Shown here piece by piece: positions 1 to 10,639 of a stretch of 64,000 bases of DNA; the first letter of the stretch is position 1, and every line of letters starts with the position of its first letter. The DNA lies in contig JAQMRL010000003.1 of assembly GCA_035578175.1 (NCBI GenBank), positions 95,897,969-95,961,968 of the forward strand. The letters run 5' to 3'. This stretch comes from Catonia carolina (taxonomy: Eukaryota > Arthropoda > Insecta > Hemiptera > Achilidae). The position numbers were made by a program, and so were the translations under genes. The notes beneath the pieces are model-generated. The model was not told where the DNA came from. It did not search any database and saw only the letters and a list, made by a program, of their open reading frames with translations.

Positions 1-378
1 TGTGATTTTTGTTTATAAATAACACACATCCATACTCCGTTCACTTCTACATTAACAACCCGGCAATTAAACCAAAAAATCTGAATAGGAGTGGCGTCCA
101 CATAATGGCAGAGTACCGTAAAAATGTTTAATATTTCTCTTTTTCTTCTTTATTCGTAGTAATGGTAGAATATAACGTTCATAATCGTAAGCATGGTGGA
201 AAAACTAAAAGACTTTTCAGAAATGGTGTACAGGGTTAGAGCGCAACTTACCTATCGTCTTATCCCTCCGTTGTGTTTTTCATTTTTATCTAATTGCGTT
301 CATAATTTAATAAATAAAATTAAAATAACAGTATTAAAGTAACCAGTTTATTACTTTATGTACGATAGCAGTATTGAA
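1..378. other. AT-rich non-coding; weak SINE-tail-like start
   Basis: No coding signal. Around 60-82 the text CGGCAATTAAACCAAAAAA resembles the 3' tail of the SINE at 40183-40361 (GGACGTTAAACCAAAAAAA), so the window may open inside the 3' end of a degraded plus-strand SINE. The rest shows nothing recognisable. Confidence 0.3.
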
Positions 379-446
379 GTTGTTGGTTAGGTCATCAGCC
401 GAAAGGCTGGTTTGAACCTGTAGAGGTTTTCTAACCAAAACATTGG
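379..446 (+). repeat. R1 repeat, 5'-end fragment
   Basis: This carries the conserved 5' hairpin of the R1 family (CAGCCGAAAGGCTGG, with a GAAA loop) followed by GTTTGAACCTGTAGAGG, which matches the first ~65 bp of the copies at 10970, 34722 and 46185. The rest of the ~380-bp repeat is absent, so the copy is truncated at its 3' side. No coding capacity. Confidence 0.75.
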
Positions 447-667
447 GTGCTCTAATCTCGTTGATTAGTTTTCAAGTAACGGGAGATACATGGTCAAAAA
501 TATTAATTAGTTAATTGGGATGTTGTCCCACATCCAATGCAATACCACAGAAAAGTTGATAATTACTCAGTTTCCAGTTTTACGATTCTGGGGTATTAAT
601 CTACCCCTTTTAATTTTAATATCTCGTACTTCATTATTTAATTAGGTATTTACTAATCTTCTAGCAA

Positions 668-1586
668 TTTTTTACTTTCTCTTGCCTATATGAATATTTA
701 TAGGCAAGTAAAGTATTGTTTTCATATCGATTTTTCGAAATCGAGTTTTCACCGGATATACACGTTTTCAGACCTCCTGAACCCAAAAAACCCAAAAAAC
801 ATGGGTGTGTGTGTGAACAAAATATCTCAAGAACGGAACATTGTACGAAGTTGAAACTTGAAACACAAATTATATATTGTTAGAGCCCCCGACACGAACA
901 ATTTCATAAAAATCGGTCAACCGGAAGTAGTAATTTATTCGTGTCATTTTTCACTTTTTTACGATTTTCTCACAAACGGCTCCTACGATTTTTTTAAAAC
1001 CGACTCATTTACTACATTTTTTATGGTCTTCAAGATAAGTAGGCACCATGTATGCTGAAATTCTTGGGGAGGCTGTTCTCTCGTTGGAAAAAATGGATTT
1101 TATTAAGCTTGCAGCCTTAATATGCATTTTAGCGCAAAAGTGTATTATAAAAGTTGTAGACAATTTAAAAATCTACATTTATTTCAAAATTTTCTTTGTA
1201 TAACGCTTAATTTAGCGGTAATTTGTAATTTTCTTTTTTTTTCATTAAAGTCTGTAAAAATGGATTTTTAAAGATTTCGGCCGTAGTATGCAATTTACGA
1301 AAAAAGTGTATATAATCAAGTTTATAGGAAAATTAAAGACCGTCAACTTTTATTATAGGTATTTTTCTCTACAGAGCCTAGTTTAGCGTGAAAGAGTGAT
1401 TTTCCGTATCATTAAGCCAAACAAAGGTTGATTTTCATTTAGTATCATTCACCCATAATTAAAATAAGGTTATGTTTTTGAGTTTAGTTTTTTGTTTATT
1501 TCTAATGTTTATTACTAATTTTAGGTTATATTGTGCATAACTTTTATTGGAAAGAGAAAGTTGCGTGTGTTTTAAACCAGATTTTT
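668..1586 (+). mobile_element. Helentron-like non-autonomous element, copy A
   Basis: Copy A of the repeat family is also seen at 3650, 12485 (minus), 22790, 38645 (minus) and 53697. The 5' end is T-rich and then reads ACTTTCTCTTGCC, immediately foldable with TATAGGCAAG about 20 bases on. The 3' end carries GGAAAGAGAAAG (inverted match of the 5' motif), then a degenerate hairpin, then CCAGATTTTT. Between them are two imperfect tandem modules of about 165 bp (about 1089-1250 and 1256-1412) that both run from a TATGCATTTTA/TATGCAATTTA core to a (T/A)TAGCG core. There is no protein coding. Terminal plus subterminal inverted motifs, a 3' hairpin, T-rich flanks and internal tandem modules are the hallmarks of Helentron-associated elements (HINE/DINE-1 type). 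The assignment is inferred; the repeat family itself is directly visible. Confidence 0.65.
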
Positions 1587-3648
1587 ATGAAAAATATAAT
1601 AAAGAAACGTTCAACTGTCTACGAGATCGGAATTAGAGAATTAAAAAATGATACTTTATTAAGGAATTTTGGATTTATGTACGTATGTATGTATTTATGT
1701 ATGTATAATAAAGTTACCGAACGAGAAAAAATTAAATATCACAGTTCCAATCATCCAATCACGACTAGTACTAGGTTTTTATACACATGTTTGTTATGTT
1801 TGTATGAGTCGTAGTATGACAATCGTTAAACTATCCAATAAATGTAGGGTGAGTTATTTAGCTCCATTAAGACGAGTAGATTGATTTTTCGACTAGTTAT
1901 TTTCTGCAATTCTACTTAACCATTCTGAGGCTGATAGGTTTTAGAAGACTAACTCTTCGAACACGAATTCCGAGATCGCGGCGATAGTCTTGGCTTTTTT
2001 ATCCATCTTTTATCCAAAAATTTGAAACTTTTATGAGAAATTACGAAAACTTCGAGAGATGTTTTAAAAAACAAACATGAAACCCCGTTTGTTACGTCAG
2101 TTACAGCGAATTTACGGAAAACTTGTTTTAATTTATGCAAAGTCGCGCGTTTTTATCAAAATTTGGCAATAAATATTTTGTTTTTTTAGTCTGGTATTAT
2201 AGAAAAATGTCTTGCAAAAAATTTGATATATCAAACGCCCTCACTTACCACACTATACGACTATTCAAGCTTACGTAAGAGTCAAGTGTAAATGGATTCT
2301 GTGCTAATATGCAGGCCGAAACAATTTCTCTCTTTGACCTGATCGCATTGACCCATTCCTACAGTTGGGTCACTCAACTATCAATTATTATATCAAAGTT
2401 GACATCAATTATTATATGAAAGTTTGGAATTTTTTGAATACGTCCATGAAGAAATATATTATAAAAGATAATATTAGAAAATTTTAGTTCCATTGTGAAG
2501 AATGTCTGAAAATAGGCTATTCTACGAATTTAGGAGCGTTCAATCCCTTTTACAGGTCATATTCAATTCAACCGGTTTTGCTATAATAGCAACATTGAAC
2601 AATTTATCTACCTTTACCATTCAAGCTTTCAAACGCGGTTATAACTCTATTTTTAAATGAGAAACGGCCTTTATACGGTTTTCTGTAAGAAAAAACCGAA
2701 ATTGAGTGGTACCCAACATTCACAAATCAATAGATAATTTCCCAATTACCAGATTGTGTTTCTAAATAGCTTACAGAAAACTTATTCCTCATACATTCAG
2801 CTATTATTTCGCTATAATGTTTATAGGGGTGCGCGTACAATGACCTTCACTATTACACAAACTGTTGAGTACTTACACACTTGTAATCTAACCACCATAT
2901 ATGCCACCCGGGTTCTAAGGGTTAACGTGTTCTAAAAACATCTTAATTAAAATTTATACGAGTCTGCAAAAAAGTATAAAATACGGGATGAAACTATTTA
3001 TGGATATTTTAAATTTTAATAGAGTTACTGTGCGTATTTGGTATGATGGTATCTAGGTCGTTATGTAATAAATACCTTTTACATTTTGGTGAGAAAATAT
3101 TGCAGTGAATATCTAAGTATGAAGACTAAACCAATTTATGTGATCGACCTTTTCCACAATAAAAAGACGTATCTTTCATAATAATAAAACATGGTTTACG
3201 TATTAAAGAAGGGTAGGCTTGTATTAAAGGAGACTGATGCTTTCTGGTTATTTTTGAAAATATTCTATTTTTAGCGAGCGCAATAGAGATTATAAAATAT
3301 TGATTTACTGTACGTAAAATAAACAAGAATCACAATAAAGTGAAGATTACCTATGATGCAACAATTTCATTTTATACTTCATTAATTTTAAGTAAACTTT
3401 TAAACTTAAGCGATACCAGTATCATTATAGACAACTCAATATAATGAAATGCAAGACACAAATACGGAAGAAAACTATTGCGTTAAAGTTAAACTTAAAG
3501 AACTGTTTGTTTTTTAAATTTTAATAAAATAATATCAAATATATAGCAATAATGTATTTTTAATTAAAGAAATTGATCCGGCCATTGCATTCATTTTTCG
3601 TTCACTATCGTAAAAGTTCACTGGTTGTTTACTTAAAACAGTAGTGAA
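1587..3648. other. no recognisable feature
   Basis: AT-rich. It contains a short (GTAT)n-like run near 1676-1707 and an imperfect tandem duplication of about 24 bp near 2378-2426 (TCAATTATTATAT repeated). Short open frames here (up to 93 codons) have no recognisable similarity and are likely chance. Confidence 0.5.
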
Positions 3649-3649
3649 C

Positions 3650-4601
3650 TTTTCTATTTCCTCTTGTCTATATGAATATATATAGGAAAAAAAGTATTGT
3701 TTTCATGCCGATTTTTCAAAATTGAGTTTTCACCGGATATACACGTTTTCCCCTGAACCCAAAAAAACGTGTTTTTAGCGATTGGTCTGTTTGTGTAAGA
3801 ACATAATATCTCAAGAACGGAACATCGTACGAAGTTGTAATTTAAAACTTAATTTAGATACTACTTACTAGTGGAGCCGACACAAACATTTTCATCAAAA
3901 TCGGCCGACCAGAAGTAGTAGTTTACTCGTGTCATTTTTCATTTTTTTGCGATTTTATCAAAAACTGCTCCTACGATTTTTTTTCAAAATCGCCTCATTT
4001 ACTACAAGGTTTATGCTTTACAAGATAGGGTAGGTGCCATGTCTGCTGAAATTCTTGGAGATGCTGTTCTTTCGTATAAAAAACTGGGTTTCTTTTAAGA
4101 TTACGGCCTTAATATGCATTTTAAGGAAAAAGTGTATACTAAAGTGTAAGTGCAAAGTTATAGACAATGTAAAAACCTACTGCAACTTTTATTTCACACA
4201 TTTTTTTGTATAACGTTTCTTCATTTAGATGTAATTAGTGATTTTGTTTTTTTATGTAAATCTGTAAATAAATTATTTATTTAAGATTTTGGCCTTAGTA
4301 TACATTTTACGACAAAAAAGTATTAATAAAATTTATAGGAAATTAATTGATCTACAATTTTTATTAGCGCATTTTTCTCTACAGAGCCTAGTTTAGCGTG
4401 AAAGAGTGATTTTCCATATTATTAAGCCTAACCAAGGTTGATTTTCTTTTGCATCATTCCCTCATGATTAAAATAAGGTTATGTTTTTGAGGTTAGAATT
4501 TTTGTTTATTTCTAATGTATTATTACTAATGTTAGGTTATATTGGTCATTATTTGCGTTGGCAAAAGAAAGTCGAGTGAGTGTTTCACACCAGATTTTTT
4601 A
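3650..4601 (+). mobile_element. Helentron-like non-autonomous element, copy B
   Basis: Same family as copy A. The 5' motif has decayed to CTATTTCCTCTTGTCTATATG. The element shares the block CAAGAACGGAACATCGTACG (about 3812-3831), the two internal modules (cores near 4104 and 4291), AGCCTAGTTTAGCGTGAAAG near 4386, and a good 3' end: GGCAAAAGAAAG, then the hairpin GTGAGTGTTTCACAC, then CAGATTTTTT at about 4591-4600. Full length at about 950 bp and non-coding. Confidence 0.65.
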
Positions 4602-5189
4602 AATTAAATAACGCATTTTTGCTAGTTGTAATTGAACAGTTGAACAATTAATTAAGTTAAAAAATTACGTTATCAGCTCTCAACTGCTAAGCTAGATATA
4701 CTGGATTTATTCATAGCTAATGGAAAATTCTCATAAAATACCCACCAGTATAATACTTAGTAATCCATTTTTATGGCTACATTTTTTTAAACGTTATTTA
4801 TTACAACGTTAACAAACAACCGGGAAATGTAATGGAAATGATAACGGAAAAATGACGTAAGTAAAGTGACATAGAAAACAATCATTAGTAATATTTCAAT
4901 TCGAACAAGAACACGATAACATTATACAATGTTTAAGAACCTCCATCATATCTCTATTACAACACTTCTCCAGTTGAACATTGAAGATTACTCGGCGGGT
5001 AATGGGAATATTGATTATGCACAAGAAGATTGGTGTTATTTTAAATTCACGGAATTAGGAGCTTGCACGGAATACTTGCCGTTGCCACACGTACCGTAAT
5101 AGTGTTTACTATTATTGCTCTGTGGGAGATTACAATAGGAAGATTACGATAGAAATGTTACCTCATCGATTTCTTTTCATTATTTCATG
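4602..5189. other. no recognisable feature
   Basis: AT-rich sequence between a Helentron-like copy and a SINE. No repeat shared within the window was noticed and there is no open frame of note. Confidence 0.5.
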
Positions 5190-5545
5190 ACCCTCCAGAT
5201 TGACCGAGAGGTAAAGTCGTCGTCGCGAGTCAGCTATCTAACAGCTGATTTTGCGGAATCAGACGAAGATTCCTGGTTCAAATCAGCTGAACCAGACGAA
5301 GATTCCTGGTTCAAATCCTAGTAAAGGTAGTTACTTTTATACGGATTAGAATACTATATTGGTTACCGGTGTTTAATGGTTGGATTCAATTAACCAAAAT
5401 CTTCCATGTATGGTCGGTCTGAATCTGTACAAGACTACACATCTTTCTTATTTCATTAGTTTATGGGATTGCTTATTGTTCTCAAATTCAACAGATTGCA
5501 ACGTACACACATTAGGGATAAAAAAGATTATAGCTTTAAAATTCT
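5190..5545 (+). mobile_element. tRNA-headed SINE, family S1, near full length
   Basis: The head has a pol III A-box-like stretch (GAGAGGTAAAGTCGTCG) and a B box, TGGTTCAAATCC, at about 5311. It is followed by a body shared with the copy at 5725 (AGTAAAGGTAGTTACTTTTA) and a 3' part shared with 5725, 7344 and 24040 (CTGTACAAGACTACAC, GATTGCAACGTACACACATTAG, then an A-rich tail). A block of about 28-30 bp containing the B box is duplicated in tandem (GAAGATTCCTGGTTCAAATC occurs at about 5265 and 5294), so this copy has two B boxes. A SINE rather than a tRNA gene: no cloverleaf can be closed and the body is LINE-like. Confidence 0.75.
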
Positions 5546-5724
5546 TCCCCATCGGTTCAGTTGTGTTTTGTAACTGTAGGGTAACTGACAAACGTTGCGA
5601 GTTAAGCGTAATATTAATAGTTACCGCGGTATGTCAAACTTTAATTTTTCTATTTGTTTAGTTTTTCATAATGATTGTTTTGAGAAGCTGTAATTTTATC
5701 ATTAATATTATAGATTTAAATACT

Positions 5725-6490
5725 TTTCAAACCCACCGGGTTGGTCTAGACGTAAAGTCGTCGCCAAAATCAGGTGTTTAACAGGTGATTTTCGGAGACG
5801 AATGTTCTTGGTTCAAATCCTAGTAAAGGTAGTTACTTTTATACGGATTTGAATGCTAGACAGTAGTTACCGGTGTACTTTGATGGTTGGGTTTAAATTA
5901 ACCATACTCTTTCAGGAATGGTTGGCCTGAGTCTGTACAAGACTACACCTCATTTGTACGTCACACATATCATCCTCATCTCATTGGGTCATAGGGTTGC
6001 TTATTATTCTGAATTGAACAGATTGCAACGTACAATCTGTCAATGTTTTGTAAGCGTAGTTCGCGCAGAAATGAGAAGTGAGTGGGGAGAATACTGCCGG
6101 CTGTAGAAGGGATGACATACGTTCGATGTGTGCGTGCGTGAATTGTCTCATTCTACTGAAGCTGTCGCAGAGAACAGATTGTAGCTCGAACGGTTGACTA
6201 TTTTGTCTTATTGTCTGTGGTCGGTGGACATTTGTGAAAATCCCCCAAGGAAACGTCAACCCTTCCACCATGTTGGAGGTCGCTCTTTTAGGAAAAAGAG
6301 GCTCCCGTAGGCCTAGACCATATATACCTACGGTACGGTATGTTATGCATTCCAGCGAGTCGGCTGTGAATTCCCCCCTCTACTGCTGTTCTACTCACAC
6401 CATTATTTCTCCCTTCATCGTACCTGAACCAAATCCGTCTTCTGCGCATACGCTTACATAACTTTGAAGGCCTGTACACATATTAGGAAT
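5725..6490 (+). mobile_element. tRNA-headed SINE, family S1, split by a MITE
   Basis: Second S1 copy. It has an A-box region (GTCTAGACGTAAAGTCGTCG), a B box TTGGTTCAAATCC at about 5809, the same body as 5190-5545, and CTGTACAAGACTACACCTCA at about 5933. The 3' end stops at GATTGCAACGTAC (6033) and resumes as ACATATTAGGAATTAAAC plus A9 at about 6478-6506. The 442 bp between are a separate TIR element, so the SINE is older than that insertion. Confidence 0.75.
6033..6474. mobile_element. MITE with ~40-bp TIRs nested in SINE
   Basis: The left end, CAATCTGTCAATGTTTTGTA and onward, and the reverse complement of the right end, CAGGCCTTCAAAGTTATGTA and onward, match over about 40 bp, including TGTAAGCGTA and GCGCAGAA in both. 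The flanks read GTAC on both sides (6030-6033 and 6474-6477), which is consistent with a TA target duplication typical of Tc1/mariner-type MITEs or with a 4-bp GTAC duplication. The interior is noticeably GC-richer than the window. Open frames of 62-96 codons cross it but have no recognisable product. Precise interruption of a SINE 3' end confirms that it is a discrete insertion. Confidence 0.75.
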
Positions 6491-6506
6491 TAAACAAAAA
6501 AAAACT

Positions 6507-6752
6507 TTTCAAATCAATGGTTAACCTAAACTTATCTTCTTCATGTTCTAATATACTCGTATATTACGTATAACCTTTATGTATTTACTTTTACAGAACA
6601 TAATTCAAGGTTATAAGAACAATAGCAAAAAAACCTTTTTTTGTAGTAGTATTGACGGGGTAAAGTAATCAACGGAATAGAATTTATAAAACTGGATTTC
6701 CTGCACATAATATTGATAAATAAATAAGACGGTGATCGATCATAGTGAAAAT
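6507..6752. other. no recognisable feature
   Basis: AT-rich spacer after the SINE poly(A). Confidence 0.5.
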
Positions 6753-7085
6753 TCAGCCCGGGAAAACGACCTTGACTAATATAATAAACGGGTAAAATGA
6801 CAAATCTGACAACTCCGCAATTGAAAGCTCGTAATTCTGTGATTCTGACTGTAGAAGGAAGTTTCTGCTTGTAAAACCTTTAGAATTGATAGAAATATCG
6901 TTTACGTAAGAGATGTTTAAGTAGTTATAAAGAGTTTCATTTAATATGAACCAAGGAACATTTTTGCAATAATTCGTCAAAAATATTCTAGTGAAAAGAG
7001 TTTTAATTTTATTGAGACAGAGAGCTTGACTGAATTGATAATTATACAACAGTAAAACCAAAGGGAATGAAGAAGAGTTTTGCAC
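6753..7085 (-). pseudogene. degenerate jockey-like RT C-terminal fragment
   Basis: The minus-strand frame (110 codons) contains a stretch resembling the jockey RT C-terminal region: PWFILNETLYNYLNISYVND corresponds to the PWYISN-TLHRDLN-PTV block seen at 52302-52889. The upstream part (LNKIKTLFTRIF) sits where the IQRFQSKILR helix normally lies. There are no catalytic motifs. It is a 5'- and 3'-truncated relic of a non-LTR retrotransposon and not a host gene. Confidence 0.55.
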
Positions 7086-7330
7086 AGTAAGCGCTTTGAA
7101 TTAAAGGAAAGTCAGGAACGAGAACGTATCGTTGACCGTTTTGATTCTAGTAGTTTCTTTTTGTAACAGTGTGGTGATTCCAGTTAGTCATTTATTGATG
7201 TGATTACCTAAGGATCCAACGTAATTAATTTGAGGCAAAGTAAATCCGTAAAGCTAAACTTGCGGGTAAGTTTGTTTACGTAACGTGAAAACTACATATA
7301 TAGTTCAGTGTGTGTTAATATTTATTTACC

Positions 7331-7523
7331 AATTAGTAAACCTGAGTAATCCTGAGTCTGGACAAGACTACACCTCATTTACACGTCATAGACATCATCC
7401 TCATCTCATTGGGTCATGGGGTTGCTTATTGTTCTGAATTGAACAGATTGCAACGTACACACATTAGGCATTAAAAAATAAATAAAATAAAAAAATAAAA
7501 ATAAAAAAAAAATTAGTAAACCT
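7331..7523 (+). mobile_element. 5'-truncated S1 SINE tail with 13-bp target-site duplication
   Basis: The element (about 7344-7510) holds only the S1 3' part: CTGGACAAGACTACACCTCA, TTGGGTCATGGGGTTGCTTA, GATTGCAACGTACACACATTAG, GGCATTAAAA and an A-rich (AAATAAAA) tail. It is bracketed by perfect direct repeats AATTAGTAAACCT at 7331-7343 and 7511-7523. The duplication plus A-rich tail is the signature of target-primed reverse transcription. Confidence 0.85.
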
Positions 7524-7797
7524 TTGGAGCCTAAACATAGAATTTTTTATGTTTAGAATAAATAACTCATGCGAATCTGAATCATTTTAAAGGATAACAA
7601 TTAAATAAAACATTATTTAGTATTATTCTAAATACGTTGAAATATTTTAAAAAAATCTACTGCAACTAGTTACTTAAAATACTAACGAACAGTTTTTCTT
7701 TAGCGATATTATTTCACTTCCCCCCTTGTATAACCATGCAGTCACCCACTATGCTGCTAGCACTTCTTTTCTAGTGTGACTTACACAGCGTACTATA

Positions 7798-8927
7798 CAA
7801 GGTGTGGCTATTAAACAACGAGACTGGCGTTGTACAATTTTTATTTTATTTTATACATAATCACTTATTGTCACCTTCAATATACACTCCTTATCTATCC
7901 CTACAACGCTCCATGCGAATTTTACATCGTTGGAAACAGTGCTGGAAGTCATCTTCTATCAGCTTAAAAAAAAGCTAAAACAGTATTTGATTGATGAAAC
8001 ATTTTACAATGTGCACGAATTTATCATTGTGTTTGATTTTTTTTATTTTTAATTTTGTGTGATATTTGATTCAATGGGGTTCATGACAAGCCTACTGAAG
8101 TAAGCAGTAGCAAAAACAATTTTCTGGAGGTAAGTGATGAATTTATCATTGGTGATAAACTTTCAGTTTATCAGTTTTATTTGACATGTCCTATACTCCC
8201 TTTGGAGTCTCCTGGATGCATGTAAAAAAAATGCAGATTTCACCTTAGAGAACAGGTAGAAGTCACATGGTGCGAGATCTGGTGAATAAGGTGGATGTTC
8301 TAACGCTGATGCTGTACTTGGCTGGGAACCTCTTGACAGATAACGCGGAATGAGCTGGCGCATTGTCTTGGTAGAGAACCCATGATTTGTCCATCCACAT
8401 TTCGGGTCGTTTTTTCCTTACTCTTTGACGTAGTTTAGAAAGTACCTCAAGGTAGTAATATTGATTAATTGTTTGACCTTCAGGAACCCAGTGAAGGTAC
8501 ACAATCCCATGGATATCAAAAAAACAATCATAATTGGTTTACATTTTGATTTGCTCATTCGAGCTTTTTTGGCTCTAGGTGAAGCTCGGCTCTTCCAGTG
8601 CATGGATTGGCGCTTCGTTTTCGGATCATAAGTAAAAAACCACGTTTCATCACATGTTATTATCTTCTACCTGTTCCCTAAGGTGAAATTTGCATTAAAA
8701 GGGACAATATTTGAGTCTGTGGAAGCTGTAAAAGAGAAAGCGGGACGTGCCCTGAAGGAGCTGATAGAAGATGACTTCCAGCTCTGTTTCCAACAATGGA
8801 AAATTTGCATGGAGCGCTGTAGGAATAGAGAAAAAGTGTACATTGAAGGTGACAATAAGTGATTATGTATAAAATTAAAATAAAATGTTTTACAACGTCA
8901 GTCTCGTTATTTAATAGCCACACATCG
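7798..8927 (-). mobile_element. mariner copy 1, rearranged, both ends derived from 3' end
   Basis: The left end is TA then CAAGGTGTGGCTATTAAA (7796 on). The right end is TTTAATAGCCACACATCG then TA (to 8929). The transposase reads on the minus strand. It contains CDETWF..YDPE (about 8600-8655), YLHWVPEGQTINQ (from about 8500), the YQDNAPAH second-Asp motif and HPPYSPDLAPCDFYLF with the third Asp (about 8245-8310). A frameshift separates second and third Asp, and a lost T in a T-run precedes the first. The N-terminal helix-turn-helix half is missing. In its place, 8663-8927 is a plus-strand, inverted copy of the transposase C-terminus plus 3' UTR and TIR. The left arm is interrupted at 7966-8232 by about 267 bp of unrelated DNA. 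Dead, non-coding element. Confidence 0.85.
7966..8232. other. ~267-bp insertion/replacement within mariner copy 1
   Basis: This interrupts the left C-terminal arm after CATCTTCTATCAGCTT and ends before GCAGATTTCACCTTAG. It replaces about 80 bp that are present in mariner copy 2 (about 51276-51350). The sequence is not shared with anything else I recognised in the window and has no clear terminal repeats. Confidence 0.6.
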
Positions 8928-9164
8928 TATACATATTAATTTCTTAAATCTCTATGTTAATCCTATTGTTAATTTAAACATTAATTTAATAACTTATATA
9001 AACATAAATAAATATATAATATAAATATAAATAAATATGCCTTAAAAGTAACTTAATAATAATATTTATAGCTAACCATTAGTTTTAGAATATTATTATT
9101 TTACATGACTTAAAATGTAATTTATAGTTTAACAATATTTTTAATATTCTTTTTAACACACTAG
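8928..9164. other. no recognisable feature
   Basis: Very AT-rich spacer (ATAAATA runs near 9000-9040) between mariner copy 1 and a jockey fragment. Confidence 0.5.
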
Positions 9165-9835
9165 ATCTACAGGCTTAGTTAGTCCTTTTCAGACGCCTAT
9201 CTATTACACTGTTATCTAACAGTTGAATTGCTTCAATGTTGATATGATCATGAAGACGATCTTCATGTTTTTTGCACACTTACACACTTCTTCTGCTATT
9301 GTGTTCACTTGTAAGACTTGAAGGATGTCGCTGTTGCAGGCGTAACACGGAGCGTTTACAATGTTCCTAAGCACGCTGTTTTGGAACCTTTGGATAACGT
9401 TTAAGTTGCTTGTTTTGGTGCAGCCATAGATCTGCAGGCCATATTTCCATATCGGTTTTAGCACCTGCTTGTAAAGAAGCAATTTATTGAAGATTGACAG
9501 TTCAGAGCCCCTACCGAGCAGCCAATACATCTTTCTATTTGCTTTGTAGTTCGTCCTTTCTTTTCTTAACATGTTCCTTCCACCTCAACTTCGCGTCTAG
9601 GGTCATCCCAAGATACTTTGCTGTGTTGGCAAAAGGTACTAGATTGCCATTAATAGTAATGGGAATGTGCCTTATTCTTTTGTTAAAAAATTTATGTGCA
9701 CTGACTTATTTTCATTAAGTCTGATTTTCCATTTCTTGGTCCACATACTAACTGCAGTTACAGCTCGCTGTAGTTTCTCGGTTGATTCTCTCTACCGAAT
9801 TTCCTGGTGGCAGTATGGCTGTACATTAGAAATAA
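9165..9835 (-). pseudogene. jockey-like RT C-terminal fragment
   Basis: Read on the minus strand with two frameshifts, this covers about 200 residues of the post-catalytic RT region: MWTKKWKIRLNENKSVHINF (about 9730-9760), NTAKYLGMTLDAKLRWKEHV, then an open frame at 9216-9572 with KMYWLL, LLYKQVLKPIWKYGLQIYG, NLNVIQRFQNSVLRNIVNAP, and finally NIEAIQLLDNSVIDRRLKR at 9180-9240. The order matches the intact relative at 52302-52889. The catalytic FADD box lies upstream and is absent, so it is a 5'-truncated insertion. It sits 240 bp from mariner copy 1. Confidence 0.85.
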
Positions 9836-10639
9836 AGGCAATTCAAAGAAAAGTTAATTGACAAAACCGACTTATTATATTTTACAGAAGATAGTAATTT
9901 AATAAGTGTTCTCAACAAGTTTCTAAAAGGTCTTTAACCTTGAATTTTTATCATCCACATGTTACTATTAAAATGTAGTTATTAGAGCTTTAACGGACAA
10001 TTAAAACTTGCAAATTAAGTTATGCTTGTACATGTGAACTTTTACTCACAGGGGTTTAGAACTTGAATGTAACAAGTACATCTGTTATTCAACGCGTTTA
10101 TTGTTTTAACGTATACGTAATTAATAAGTAATAACGGTAAGTATTGACTACTTCTGGTTTAACAGTACCTTTTGTTCCGGTTATTCTAATTATTAATTTA
10201 CTACTAGAATATTCATTGTCATTGGCACAATATGTTTTATTCTCCTTTTCTTTTCTGTTTCCTTTTGTATATTTTCTTTGCTCTGTAATAAAATATTGTT
10301 TCTGTAATTGGGCTGTTGTTGGCCTGTTGTAAACAATTCAATTCAAATAAAATAGGTAATACTTTCATATAAAATGTGTAGGATGTAGTATTAAACCAGA
10401 GATTTGATAAAAAATTGCATAATAAATATGGAATGATTTACTTTGTAATGAGAAGTAAGTAGATTTGAATTTAAAATTGAAATTTCAATAAATTATTGAA
10501 CTACCCTTTGAAACTCTTTCAGCTTTCTTTTTCAAAATTAAATCTCCTTCTAAAAATATTAATTTACAATACAATCTAAACGTTCGTTGTCGTAATAGGT
10601 TGTAATTTAAGGTCAAAACAGGTCTTCCAGTATCAATTT
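9836..10639. other. no recognisable feature
   Basis: AT-rich. A 62-codon hydrophobic open frame at 10144-10332 has no recognisable similarity and is probably chance. Confidence 0.45.

Noticed and set aside
2905..2935. CCCGGGTTCTAAGGGTTAA as a transposon end
   Set aside because: No inverted partner seen nearby.
5981..6479. Overlapping open frames (62-96 codons) in the GC-richer patch
   Set aside because: The patch is a TIR element nested in a SINE. The frames run on both strands, cross element borders and match no product I know.
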